A stretch of DNA of 64,000 nucleotides from Propioniciclava sinopodophylli (GTDB lineage Bacteria > Actinomycetota > Actinomycetes > Propionibacteriales > Propionibacteriaceae), in the NCBI RefSeq assembly GCF_004324755.1, contig NZ_SDMQ01000014.1, positions 1 to 64,000 of the forward strand, written 5' to 3'. Made by a program: the position numbers and the translations under genes. This document shows, piece by piece, positions 9,533 to 18,287 of this stretch (position 1 is the stretch's first letter; each line of letters starts with the position of its first letter). The notes below the pieces were generated by a model, which made no database searches, was not told the origin of the DNA, and saw nothing but the letters and a program-made list of their open reading frames with translations.

Positions 9533-10942
9533 TCAACCGACCCGTTCGACCAGCTGATAGTCCTGCTGGGCCAGCACCTCACGCCACCGGGTGCCCGGCC
9601 AGAGTGCGGCCCCGTGCACGGCGCCATCGACGCGACTGCTCCAGCCGCCGCCCCGGTTGTCGATGACGATCCGGTCGGGGATGGGGTTGCCCTCGTTGGC
9701 GATGAAGTAGACGTCGGCGCGGTCGACCAACTGGTTCATCAGGGAGATGTCGGAGGCCACCACGGCGCCCCGCGGGACGAGGGAGACGAGCTCGGCGGCC
9801 GCGCGCGGGCGGGGGCCATCCACCGTCCAGGTCCCGCCCTTGGTGAGGTCCCACAGCGGCATCTGGGGCAGCACCGCGAGGGCGAACATCAGGAGCACCG
9901 CCGGGCCGCTGCGGGCCCAGCCGCGCAGCACCGGGCTCCGCGCGTCCGCCAGCAGCCGCACCCCCTCGGCGGCGGCCACGAACGCGATCGGCATCAGCAT
10001 GAGGCTGTAGTGCCACGTCGGGCCCCAGTGCCCCGACAGGCTGGACAGGAACCGCCAGCCCAGCGTCGGCAGCAGCGCCAGTGCGAGGTTCGAGCGCAGC
10101 GCCAGCAGGCCGGTGCAGGCCAGCAGCATGAACAGGGTGAGCATCTTCTGCTCGTTGGTGAGGATCTCCGCCACCGTCCCGACGGGGTCGGCCAGGACCG
10201 CGGCCAGGTCGAGGTGGCCCGCGTAGTCGTACTGCCCGCGCAGGTTCATCGCGGGCAGGATCACGCGCAGCGCGAGCACGAACCAGGCGATGCCCCACGC
10301 GGCCAGGCCCAGCCCCAGCAGCCACCGGCGCGAGCGCCACGCCACGAGCAGGCCCAACACGGCGACGGTGGGGCCCAGGTCCTCCTTGACGAAGACGAGC
10401 AGGCCGAGCCACACGGTGGCGGCCACCCAGCGTTCGCGCACGAGGCACCACAGGCCGACGGCGAGGATCGGCGCGCCCACGGCGACCTCATGGAACTGCA
10501 CGGCGGCCGCCTCCTGGACGCCCCAGCTGAAGGCGTACGCCAGGCCGATGAGCCACGCGGCCCCGCGGCCGACGAGGTGGTGAGCCGCGGCGGCGACGAA
10601 GAACGCCGAGACCCCCAGCAGGACGGCCTGGGCCACCATCAGCGTGAGCGCCGACGGGAACGCGGCGTAGAGCGGGGCCAGCAGCACGAGGATCGGGTGG
10701 AAGTGGTCGCCCATGATGTTGTAGCCGGCGCCCTTGATGTGGACGACCGGCGCCTCGAGCGCCGCGTAGCGCTGCAGGATCTGGGTGAAGATGCCCAGAT
10801 CCCACGACGGGGACTCGAAGCGCCGCCACTGCAGCGTCGAGAACAGCGCGTAGGTGGCCGTGGCGAGGGCGGCCACCACCCAGGGCGCGGCGCCGAGCGA
10901 GGCCAGGCGCGTCCCACGCGGTGGCGCGACGGAGGCGGGCAT
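9533..10942 (-). CDS. DUF2079 family membrane protein
   Basis: A 469-residue polytopic membrane protein of the DUF2079 family, a GT-C-fold-like group of unknown reaction. The N-terminal loop carries the family motif FESPSWDLGIFTQILQRYA (about residues 42-60) and then GDHFHPILVLLAPLY. Around ten hydrophobic helices follow, and the C-terminal part is soluble (IDNRGGGWSSRVDG, ending in LVERVG). It starts 12 bp after the stop of hrpA in the same direction, so the two are probably co-transcribed. Involvement in cell-envelope glycosylation is an inference from fold only. Confidence 0.85.
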   Translation of the reverse strand: MPASVAPPRGTRLASLGAAPWVVAALATATYALFSTLQWRRFESPSWDLGIFTQILQRYAALEAPVVHIKGAGYNIMGDHFHPILVLLAPLYAAFPSALTLMVAQAVLLGVSAFFVAAAAHHLVGRGAAWLIGLAYAFSWGVQEAAAVQFHEVAVGAPILAVGLWCLVRERWVAATVWLGLLVFVKEDLGPTVAVLGLLVAWRSRRWLLGLGLAAWGIAWFVLALRVILPAMNLRGQYDYAGHLDLAAVLADPVGTVAEILTNEQKMLTLFMLLACTGLLALRSNLALALLPTLGWRFLSSLSGHWGPTWHYSLMLMPIAFVAAAEGVRLLADARSPVLRGWARSGPAVLLMFALAVLPQMPLWDLTKGGTWTVDGPRPRAAAELVSLVPRGAVVASDISLMNQLVDRADVYFIANEGNPIPDRIVIDNRGGGWSSRVDGAVHGAALWPGTRWREVLAQQDYQLVERVG

Positions 10943-10954
10943 GGTCCGATCCTG

Positions 10955-13900
10955 TCAGGACAGCGCCGCTAGGACGCCCCGGACGCGCTTGGCGGACACC
11001 GGCTGCGCCGTGCCCAGCGACTGCGCGAACAGGCTGACGCGCAGCTCCTCCAGCAGCCAGCCGGCCTCGACGGCCGCGGCGGGCAGCTCGCCGACCTCGT
11101 GGACGGCGACGGCCGCAGCGTAGGCGTCCTCGAGCTCGGCGATGACGGAGAGGTTCTGCAGCTCGCGGGCCGGATTCGCCGTCCATCCCTTGAGGCGGAC
11201 GTCGACGGCGTGGAGGTACTTGTCCAGGCGGGTGAAGTGCGGCTCGGGGGTGGCCGCGATGAAGCCGTCGAACACAAGGTTGTCGAGCTGGGCGGTGATG
11301 TCGTCCCTGGTCTCCCCCTCGGGGCGCCGGGCCAGTTCGGCGCGCACCTCCGCGTGGCGGGTGAGGATGCGCGCGGCGACGCGGGTGATGGCCTGCATGC
11401 GTTCGGCCGCGTCCGGGCGGACCATGTCGACCAGGCGGCGGAAGGAGGCCTCGTCACGGATCGTGTCGGGGTCCACGCGGTGCTGGGCGATGAGGTCGCC
11501 GGTCGCCTTGAGCCGGACGTCGGCGAGCAGGGCGTTCAGGTTGGCGTACGGGCCGCCCGACAGCGCGATCTTCTCGGCGTTGGAGAGGTGGATGAACACG
11601 CTGCGGGTGGGGTCGGGCGACTCCAGCATCACGAGGCGGCGCAGCCCGCGCGCCTGCCAACGGGACGCCTTGGCGGCGGTGTTGGCGATGCGGACGCCCA
11701 CGGTCTCGCCCTGGTCGACCAGGGCCGGATAGCCCACCAGCGGCGTCGGGTCGCGGTCGACCTCGCGGGTGGCGGGGATCGTGCCGAACTCCCACTTCTT
11801 CGCGCCCGGGTGCGCCACGTCGGACGCAGCCGCGTTGAGCCGCTTGTTCAGCCGCGGGGCGAACTGCTTGCGGAGGCTCTCGAAGTCCTTGCCGGCGCCG
11901 AGCTCGCGGCGTCCGTCGGTGATGACGTAGCGCACGGTGAGGTGGTCGGGCAGCGCCGACTCGTTGAACAGGGTGGCGTCCAGCGGCTCACCCGAGAGGG
12001 CGCCGAGGGCCGCCGCGAGGGCGTCCGGGAAAGCCAGCGACGCCCGGTCGGGGTGGTCGTCGAGCCAGGTGAGCGCGCGGCGCCCCCAGTCCGGCGCGGG
12101 GACGAACCGGGTGCGGACGGCCTTGGGCAGCGAGCGGATGAGCTCGGTGGCCAGCTCGTCGCGCAGGCCGGGCACCTGCCACGTGAACGGCGCCGGGTCG
12201 ACCTGGTTGAGGACGCTGACGTCCACGTCGACGGAGACGCCGTCGCGATGGGCGCCGGGGGCGAACACGTAGCTGACGGGCAGGTCGGTCGGGCCGACGG
12301 TCCAGGTGTCGGGGAAGGCATCGGCGTCCACGGCGTCCGTGTCGTCGACGAGGTCGGCCATCGCGAGGTCGAGGTAGTCGTCCTCGACCCGGCGCTTGTC
12401 GCGCCACCAGCGGTCGAAGTGTGCCACCGACGTGATGTCGGCCGGGATGCGCTCGTCATAGAACGCATGGATCGCGGCGTCGTCCACGACGATGTCGCGG
12501 CGACGGGTGCGCTCCTCCAACTCCTCGGCCTCGGCGCGGACCTTCTCGTTGCGCGCGTAGAAGTGGTGCCGGGTTCGCCACTGCCCCTCGACCAGCGCCG
12601 ACTGGATGAACATCTGGCGGGCGACGACGGGGTCGATGCGGCCGTAGCTGACCGTGCGCCCGGCGACGATCGGCACGCCCAGCAGGCTGACGCGCTCGTC
12701 GGCGACGCACTGGCCGCCGGAGACCGACCAGCGGGGCTCGGAGTATTGCCGGGTGATCAGGTGGGTGCCGACCTCCTCGACCTGCTCGGCGGTGACCGGG
12801 GCGACCGTTCGCGCCCACAAGCGGCTCGTCTCGACGAGCTCGACGGCCATCACCAGCGGCGGCTCCGCCTTGGCGGCCGCGCTGCCGGGCTGGATCGCGA
12901 ACCGCGCCCCGCGCGCGCCGAGGTACTCGGCCATCGGGCGCCGCCCGCGGCGCTGCTGGGTCTTGGGCGCCGTGGAGCTCTCGTCACGCAGGCCCACGTG
13001 CGAGAGCAGCCCCGACAGGACGGCCGTGTGCACGGCCTCCCAGTCGGGGGTGTGGCCGGACGCCGTGCGTGGCTCCTTGGCGCGGCGGCGGCGATGGTCG
13101 GCGTCCCGGTCGGGGGCGTTGGTGTCGAGGTCGAGCTCGCCGACGACCTCGCGCAGCTGGGAGACCAGGTCCTGCCACTCGCGGATGCGGAGGAAGTTGA
13201 GGAACTCGTCGCGACACATCCGGCGAAAGGCGTTGCCGGACAGCTCGTTGCGCTGGCTGCGGAGGTAGTCCCACAGGCGCCAGATGGCGGCGATGTCGGA
13301 CGGGTCGCGGTCGCCGTGGGCCTCGCCCGCGGCGGCGTGGGCCGCGCCGTCCTCGCTCCAGAACCGGCGGTGCAGGGCGTCCGCCTCCGCCTGCTTCTCC
13401 GAGGGGCGTTCGCGCACGTCCGGGATCGCGAGGGCGGCCACGATCGGCAGGACGTCCCAGGCGGCGCCGCGGCGTCCGGCCTCGACGAGCATGCGGCCCA
13501 GACGCGGGTCGATCGGCAGGCGCGCCAGCAGCCGCCCGGTCTTCGTGAGGCGGGGCCCCTCCGCCGAGGGCTTGTGTTCGCGGCCCTTCGAGGCTCGATC
13601 CTCCTGCAGCGCGCCCAGCTCCTTCAGCAGCCGCAGGCCGTCGCGGACCTGCGAGCGGTCAGGCGGCTCGACGAAGGGGAAGTCCTCGATGGCGCCCAGG
13701 CGCGCGTCGGCCATCTGCAGGATGACCGAGGCGAGGTTGGTGCGCAGGATCTCGGGCTCGGTGAACGCGGGGCGGGCGAGGAAGTCATCCTCCGAGTAGA
13801 GCCGGATGGCGATGCCCGGCCCGAGGCGTCCGCAGCGGCCGGCGCGCTGGTTGGCGCTGGCCTGGCTGACGGGCTCGATCGGCAGGCGCTGCACCTTGGT

Positions 13901-14833
13901 GCGCGCCGAGTAGCGGCTCATGCGGGCGAAGCCCGGGTCCACGACGTACCGGATGCCCGGCACCGTCAGCGACGTCTCGGCGACGTTGGTGGCCAGCACG
14001 ACGCGCATCGTGCCGGGGTGGGGGCGGAACACACGGTCCTGCTCCGCTGCGCTCAGGCGGGCGAACAGCGGCAGCACCTCGGTGTTGCGCAGCTTGAGCG
14101 CCTCGATGGCGTCCGCGGCGTCGCGGATGTCGCGCTCGCCCGAGCAGAACACGAGGATGTCGCCCTCGCCGAGGGCGTGAAGTTGCGTCACGGCGCGGGC
14201 GATGCCGTCGACGAGGTCGTTCTCGTGCTCGAGCGGCTCGTAGACGATCTCGACCGGGTAGGTGCGACCCGACACCTCGACGATGGGGGCGTCGCCGAAG
14301 TGCTCGGCGAAGCGGGCCGTGTCGATGGTGGCCGAGGTGATGATGACCTTGAGGTCCGGACGCCGCGGCAGCAGCTGCTTGAGGTAACCCAGCAGGAAGT
14401 CGATGTTGAGCGAGCGCTCGTGCGCCTCGTCGATGATGATCGTGTCGTAGTGGCGCAGGTCGCGGTCGTGGCCGATCTCGGCGAGGAGGATGCCGTCGGT
14501 CATCAGCTTCACCTTGGTGCGCCGGGTGGCCTGGCGGGTGAAGCGCACCTGGTAGCCGACCGCGTCCCCGATCTCGACGCCCATCTCCTGCGCGATGCGG
14601 GTGGCGACGGTGCGTGCGGCGAGGCGGCGCGGCTGGGTGTGGGCGATGCGGGAGCGCCCCGCGAGCAGCGCGATCTTCGGCAGCTGGGTGGTCTTGCCCG
14701 AGCCGGTCTCTCCGGCGACGACCACGACCTGGTGGGCCGCGATGAGCGCGCGGATCTCGTCGACCGCGGCCGAGATCGGCAGGGCGGGGTCGAACTCGAG
14801 GCGCAGGTCGCCAGCGCGCGGGTTCTCAGGCAT
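10955..14833 (-). CDS. hrpA: ATP-dependent RNA helicase HrpA (DEAH box)
   Basis: A 1292-residue DExH RNA helicase. Walker A GETGSGKT is at 41-48, DEAH at 135-138 and SAT at 167-169. The motif VI region reads QRAGRCGRLGPG near 335. The winged-helix/ratchet region follows, and then the long C-terminal DUF3418 extension typical of HrpA. Length fits actinobacterial HrpA (about 1,290). The ATG at 14833 has TAGCAT nine bases upstream. In E. coli HrpA helps rescue stalled ribosomes; the same role here is inferred. A remnant of a second S9 peptidase lies just upstream. Confidence 0.95.
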   Translation of the reverse strand: MPENPRAGDLRLEFDPALPISAAVDEIRALIAAHQVVVVAGETGSGKTTQLPKIALLAGRSRIAHTQPRRLAARTVATRIAQEMGVEIGDAVGYQVRFTRQATRRTKVKLMTDGILLAEIGHDRDLRHYDTIIIDEAHERSLNIDFLLGYLKQLLPRRPDLKVIITSATIDTARFAEHFGDAPIVEVSGRTYPVEIVYEPLEHENDLVDGIARAVTQLHALGEGDILVFCSGERDIRDAADAIEALKLRNTEVLPLFARLSAAEQDRVFRPHPGTMRVVLATNVAETSLTVPGIRYVVDPGFARMSRYSARTKVQRLPIEPVSQASANQRAGRCGRLGPGIAIRLYSEDDFLARPAFTEPEILRTNLASVILQMADARLGAIEDFPFVEPPDRSQVRDGLRLLKELGALQEDRASKGREHKPSAEGPRLTKTGRLLARLPIDPRLGRMLVEAGRRGAAWDVLPIVAALAIPDVRERPSEKQAEADALHRRFWSEDGAAHAAAGEAHGDRDPSDIAAIWRLWDYLRSQRNELSGNAFRRMCRDEFLNFLRIREWQDLVSQLREVVGELDLDTNAPDRDADHRRRRAKEPRTASGHTPDWEAVHTAVLSGLLSHVGLRDESSTAPKTQQRRGRRPMAEYLGARGARFAIQPGSAAAKAEPPLVMAVELVETSRLWARTVAPVTAEQVEEVGTHLITRQYSEPRWSVSGGQCVADERVSLLGVPIVAGRTVSYGRIDPVVARQMFIQSALVEGQWRTRHHFYARNEKVRAEAEELEERTRRRDIVVDDAAIHAFYDERIPADITSVAHFDRWWRDKRRVEDDYLDLAMADLVDDTDAVDADAFPDTWTVGPTDLPVSYVFAPGAHRDGVSVDVDVSVLNQVDPAPFTWQVPGLRDELATELIRSLPKAVRTRFVPAPDWGRRALTWLDDHPDRASLAFPDALAAALGALSGEPLDATLFNESALPDHLTVRYVITDGRRELGAGKDFESLRKQFAPRLNKRLNAAASDVAHPGAKKWEFGTIPATREVDRDPTPLVGYPALVDQGETVGVRIANTAAKASRWQARGLRRLVMLESPDPTRSVFIHLSNAEKIALSGGPYANLNALLADVRLKATGDLIAQHRVDPDTIRDEASFRRLVDMVRPDAAERMQAITRVAARILTRHAEVRAELARRPEGETRDDITAQLDNLVFDGFIAATPEPHFTRLDKYLHAVDVRLKGWTANPARELQNLSVIAELEDAYAAAVAVHEVGELPAAAVEAGWLLEELRVSLFAQSLGTAQPVSAKRVRGVLAALS

Positions 14834-14876
14834 GGCCGGTCCATGCTACCCGCTGACATCCCTGATGCCGGCGTCC

Positions 14877-15224
14877 TCAGCTCAGCAGGGCCTTGGCCTT
14901 GTCCCCCGGCGTCCAGCCCAGCGTGGTGCCGTCGTCGGGGCCCGTCTGCCACGTGTAGAGGTCGCAGGAGCGCTGGAGGGAGGTCATCTCTCCCCAGGGC
15001 GTCAGGCCCACGAGTGTGACCGCCTCGATGCGGCCCATGAGCTCGGTGAACCACGCCCGGGCCGGCAGCTCGGACAGCGCCGCCTCGGCGTGGGCCTGCT
15101 GCTCGGCAACCCACGCGGTCGCGGCGGGGTCGTCGGCGTCCTCGAGCCAGCGGTAGGGGTCGGCGACCTGGGTGCCGTGGAGGTTCTCGACGAGATCGTC
15201 GCGGCGCGTGTGCGGGTAGGGCAT
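14877..15224 (-). pseudogene. Prolyl oligopeptidase (S9A) N-terminal fragment
   Basis: A 115-codon reading frame starting MPYPHTRRDDLVENLHG, followed by VADPYRWLEDADDPAATAWVAEQQ. This is the canonical beginning of prolyl oligopeptidases, which are normally near 700 residues. The family resemblance fades after about residue 95, and the frame ends at TPGDKAKALLS, so the propeller and the whole hydrolase domain are missing. A large internal or 3' deletion is the simplest reading. The start is intact: the -10 box TAGACT lies seven bases before the ATG. The full-length S9 gene at 4386-6518 is a different subfamily member and not an obvious parent. Confidence 0.75.
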
Positions 15225-15265
15225 GCGGGCGAGTCTACGGACCACGGATGGGGAGGGCCCGGGTG

Positions 15266-15329
15266 GTGTGCAGTTCGAGCTCACGGAACTGTCGCTGTGG
15301 CGATGGTTCTGTGAGCTCGAACTGCACAC
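15266..15329. repeat. Long intergenic inverted repeat (24-bp arms)
   Basis: GTGTGCAGTTCGAGCTCAC continues to 24 bp (15266-15289) and is complementary to 15306-15329 with a single G-T pair. The 16-base loop (15290-15305) can itself pair TCGC with GCGA. The outer flanks CGGGTG and CACCCG extend the stem imperfectly. It sits between the peptidase fragment and the FMN-binding gene. It looks like a REP/BIME-type palindromic element or a strong two-way terminator. Confidence 0.8.
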
Positions 15330-15388
15330 CCGAGGGGTGCGGGTCAGCCAGCCGTAGGGTTCGACAGGCTCAGCCGGCCGGGGCGCCC

Positions 15389-15784
15389 TCAGCCGGCGTC
15401 GGCGGAGACCGAACGGCCCGACCAGGCGGTGGCCTCGATGGCGATGCCGAGCTCGCGGCGACCGAGGGCCCAGGCGTTGGTGATGGGCAGCTCCCCGTCC
15501 CAGGCACGCGTGGTGCCCTGGACAAGGACGGCCCAGCCGGTGGCGGTCGACGCGTCCAGGTCGTCGACCTGGAACGCCACCTCCACCGGCTGGGTGAGCT
15601 CCTGCAGGATGGTTCCCTCTGCCACGCGGAAGACGATGCGGTTCCCGACCAGCACGAAGTTGACCGGCAGCACCTGGATGCCACGCGACTGCGACACCCA
15701 CGACACACGACCGACGGTGGCGTCGCCGATCAGGCTGCGACACTCGTCCGGGTCGATGGTCACGAAGTATCCAAGGGGATTCAC
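15389..15784 (-). CDS. Pyridoxamine 5'-phosphate oxidase family (FMN split-barrel) protein
   Basis: A 131-residue protein with the short split-barrel fold of PPOX-like proteins. It has the usual opening [21 protein letters not shown], then QVLPVNFVLVGNRIVFRVAEGT and a central VEVAFQVDDLD strand. Relatives bind FMN or F420, and the substrate cannot be assigned. The GTG at 15784 is preceded by TAAGCT at seven bases. That box overlaps the TAA stop of the upstream xfp gene, so the gene may have its own leaderless promoter inside the xfp 3' end while also being read from xfp. Confidence 0.85.
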   Translation of the reverse strand: MNPLGYFVTIDPDECRSLIGDATVGRVSWVSQSRGIQVLPVNFVLVGNRIVFRVAEGTILQELTQPVEVAFQVDDLDASTATGWAVLVQGTTRAWDGELPITNAWALGRRELGIAIEATAWSGRSVSADAG

Positions 15785-15794
15785 GGATGGGAGC

Positions 15795-18176
15795 TTACAG
15801 TTCCGACAGGGTCCAGTCGCGCACCTCGGGCATGTCCTCGAGGTGCTCGACGATGTACTCCTCGTGTCGGGCCAGTTGTGCCTCGCACCACTTCTTGAGG
15901 TCGTCGGCGCCGGCGGGCAACGCCTTGGCGTTGTTGATGGCGTCGATGACGAGGTGGTAGCGGGAGGCCCGGTTCTTCACGACCATGTCGAACGGCGTGG
16001 TCGTCGTCCCCTGCTCGATGAAGCCGCGCACGCGGAACCGGTCGGCGTCCGGACGCCCGTGCATGAGCTGATGGATGCCGCCCGGGTAGCCGTGGAACGC
16101 GAACACCACGTCCTGGGTGTCGGTGAACAGTTCGCGGAACAGCGTCTCGCTCATGCCCTGCGGGTGGTCCTTGGGACGCCGGAGCGTCATCAGGTTCACC
16201 ACGTTCACCACGCGGATCCGCATCGCCGGCAGCTTGGCCTTGATGATCTCCGCCGCCGCGACCGTCTCCATCGTCATGATGTCGCCGGCACACGCGAGCA
16301 CGATGTCGGGCTGGCCAGGGCCAAACTGGTCCTCGTTGCCGGCCCACTCCCACACCGAGGCGCCGCGCGTGCAGTGGTCGATGGCCTCCTCCATCGTCAG
16401 CCACTGGGGCTGGGGCTGCTTGTCCTGCACGATCAGGTTGACGTAATCGGTCGACCGGAAGCAGTGGTCGGCCACCCACAGCAGGGAGTTCGCGTCCGGC
16501 GGCAGGTAGACCCGCGCCACCTTCGGCCCCATGTTCAGCAGGAGCTGCAGCATGCCCGGCCCCTGGTGGCTGAAGCCGTTGTGGTCGTTGCGCCACGCGG
16601 TCGAGCTGAGCAGGATGTTGAGGCTCGGGATGGATTCACGCCAATCGAGCTCGCCGGCCTCCTGCAGCCACTTTCCGTGCTGGATCGTCTGGGACGCCGA
16701 CACCATCGCGAACGCCTCGTAGGTGGCGAACAGGCCGTGGCGTCCGGTGAGGTTGTACGCCTCGAGCCAGCCGTGGGTGTTGTGCTCGCTGAGCACCTCC
16801 ATCACCCGACCGTTGCGCGACAGCTTCTCGTCGTCGTCCGTGACCTCCTCCATCCACGTCCGGTCGGACGCCTCGAACACGGCACCCAGCCGGTTCGAGT
16901 TGGTCTCGTCGGGACAGAACAGCCGGAACGTCTCTGGGTTGAGCCGGTAGAGCTCGCGCATGAACTCGCCGAGCTTGCGGGTCGACTCGACGCGCTCGGT
17001 GGCCCGCTGCTCGACCGCCACCGCCATCGCGCGGAAGTCGGGCATCTCGAGGGGTCTCATGAGCTTGCCGCCGTTGGCGTACGGCGTCCCGGACATGGTC
17101 ATGTCGGGGTCGTCGGGGTTCGCCGACTTGACCAGGTCGGTCGGCGAGCCATCCTCGTTGAAGAGCTCGTCGAGGTTATAGGAGCGCATCCATGCCTCGA
17201 GCTGCTGGAGGTGCTCGGGGTCGGTCTTGACGCCGGACAGGGGCACTTGGTGGCTGCGCCACGTGCCCTCCATCTTCTTGCCCTCGAACTCCTTCGGGCC
17301 GGTCCAGCCCTTGGGGCTGCGGAGGATGATCATCGGCCAGACCGGGCGCGTCCCGTCCCACGAACCGGTGCGGGCGGCGTCCTGGATGTCCTTGATCTTG
17401 GCGTAGGCGGTGGCCAGCGCTTCGGCGAAGCGGTGGTGCATGCCGGGGGTGTCCTCGCCCTCGACCTCGATGACCTCGTAGCCGTGGCCCTCGAAGAGCT
17501 TGGTGACCTCCTCGCGCGGCTTGCGTGCCAGGACGGTCGGGGCGGCGATCTTGCCGCCGTTGAGGTGCAGGACGGGCAGCACGGCGCCGTCGCGCTCGGG
17601 ATTCAGGAAGGAGATGCCCTTCCAGGAGCCTTCCAGCGGGCCGGTCTCGGCCTCGCCGTCGCCGACGACGGCGATCGTGAGCAGGTCGGGGTTGTCGAAG
17701 ACGGAGCCGAACGCGTGGATCAGCGCGTAGCCGAGCTCGCCGCCCTCGTGGATGGAGCCGGGCGTGGTCACCGAGGCGTGCGAGGGGATCCCGCCGGGCG
17801 CGGAGAACGTCCGGAACAGCTTGAGCATGCCCTCGGCGTCCTGTGTGGCGTACGGGAAGGCCGGGGTGTAGGTGCCCTCGAGGTAGGAGGCGCCCACGAT
17901 GGAAGGGCCGCCGTGGCCGGGGCCGGTGACATAGAGGCACTTCTGGCCGGTGCGCTTGATGAGGCGGGAGGCGTGCGCCCAGATGAAGGCCAGGCCGGGC
18001 GAGGTGCCCCAGTGGCCCAGCAGGCGGGGCTTGATGTGGTCGGGGCGGAGGGGCTCGCGGAGCAACGGGTTCGCCTGCAGGTAGATCATGCCCACCGTCA
18101 GGTAGTTGTTCGCGCGCCACCAGGCGTCGATCGAGGCGAGTTCGGAGTCGTCCAGTTTCGGGAGTAGCTCTGCCAT
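15795..18176 (-). CDS. xfp: Xylulose-5-phosphate/fructose-6-phosphate phosphoketolase
   Basis: A 793-residue thiamine-diphosphate enzyme that splits xylulose 5-phosphate (or fructose 6-phosphate) to acetyl phosphate and an aldose phosphate. Landmarks are LGHWGTSPGL (about residues 53-62), VTGPGHGGPSIVGASYLEGTY, the TPP-binding GDGEAETGPLEGSWKG near 170-185, and later SSTAWRNDHNGFSHQGPG. Length matches the family. The ATG at 18176 follows TAGCGT (18183-18188) at six bases, so it is probably leaderless. An unusually AT-rich patch lies about 40-80 bp upstream. No ackA or pta is nearby. Confidence 0.96.
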   Translation of the reverse strand: MAELLPKLDDSELASIDAWWRANNYLTVGMIYLQANPLLREPLRPDHIKPRLLGHWGTSPGLAFIWAHASRLIKRTGQKCLYVTGPGHGGPSIVGASYLEGTYTPAFPYATQDAEGMLKLFRTFSAPGGIPSHASVTTPGSIHEGGELGYALIHAFGSVFDNPDLLTIAVVGDGEAETGPLEGSWKGISFLNPERDGAVLPVLHLNGGKIAAPTVLARKPREEVTKLFEGHGYEVIEVEGEDTPGMHHRFAEALATAYAKIKDIQDAARTGSWDGTRPVWPMIILRSPKGWTGPKEFEGKKMEGTWRSHQVPLSGVKTDPEHLQQLEAWMRSYNLDELFNEDGSPTDLVKSANPDDPDMTMSGTPYANGGKLMRPLEMPDFRAMAVAVEQRATERVESTRKLGEFMRELYRLNPETFRLFCPDETNSNRLGAVFEASDRTWMEEVTDDDEKLSRNGRVMEVLSEHNTHGWLEAYNLTGRHGLFATYEAFAMVSASQTIQHGKWLQEAGELDWRESIPSLNILLSSTAWRNDHNGFSHQGPGMLQLLLNMGPKVARVYLPPDANSLLWVADHCFRSTDYVNLIVQDKQPQPQWLTMEEAIDHCTRGASVWEWAGNEDQFGPGQPDIVLACAGDIMTMETVAAAEIIKAKLPAMRIRVVNVVNLMTLRRPKDHPQGMSETLFRELFTDTQDVVFAFHGYPGGIHQLMHGRPDADRFRVRGFIEQGTTTTPFDMVVKNRASRYHLVIDAINNAKALPAGADDLKKWCEAQLARHEEYIVEHLEDMPEVRDWTLSEL

Positions 18177-18215
18177 GTCCTCACGCTAACCGGCGGGCCG
18201 CGGAATGGGCAGCTC

Positions 18216-18260
18216 TTGGCACTTATTGTCGTGATAACTAATACTCACCACGTCAACAAT
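18216..18260. promoter_or_regulatory. AT-rich upstream region of xfp
   Basis: The 111 bp between xfp and the next gene contain a local AT-rich block, TTATTGTCGTGATAACTAAT and following bases. Within it CGTGATAA and the complement of CGTGGTGA form an imperfect palindrome. This could be an activator or repressor site acting on the xfp -10 box at 18183-18188. No specific regulator is identified. Confidence 0.3.
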
Positions 18261-18287
18261 CCCCACGGCGAGAGGACCGGCCCGTAC

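Noticed and set aside
11099-15019. A 1306-codon plus-strand frame opposite hrpA
   Set aside because: It is the antisense shadow of the helicase gene; low-complexity Gly/Arg/Val/Asp composition and no recognisable domains.
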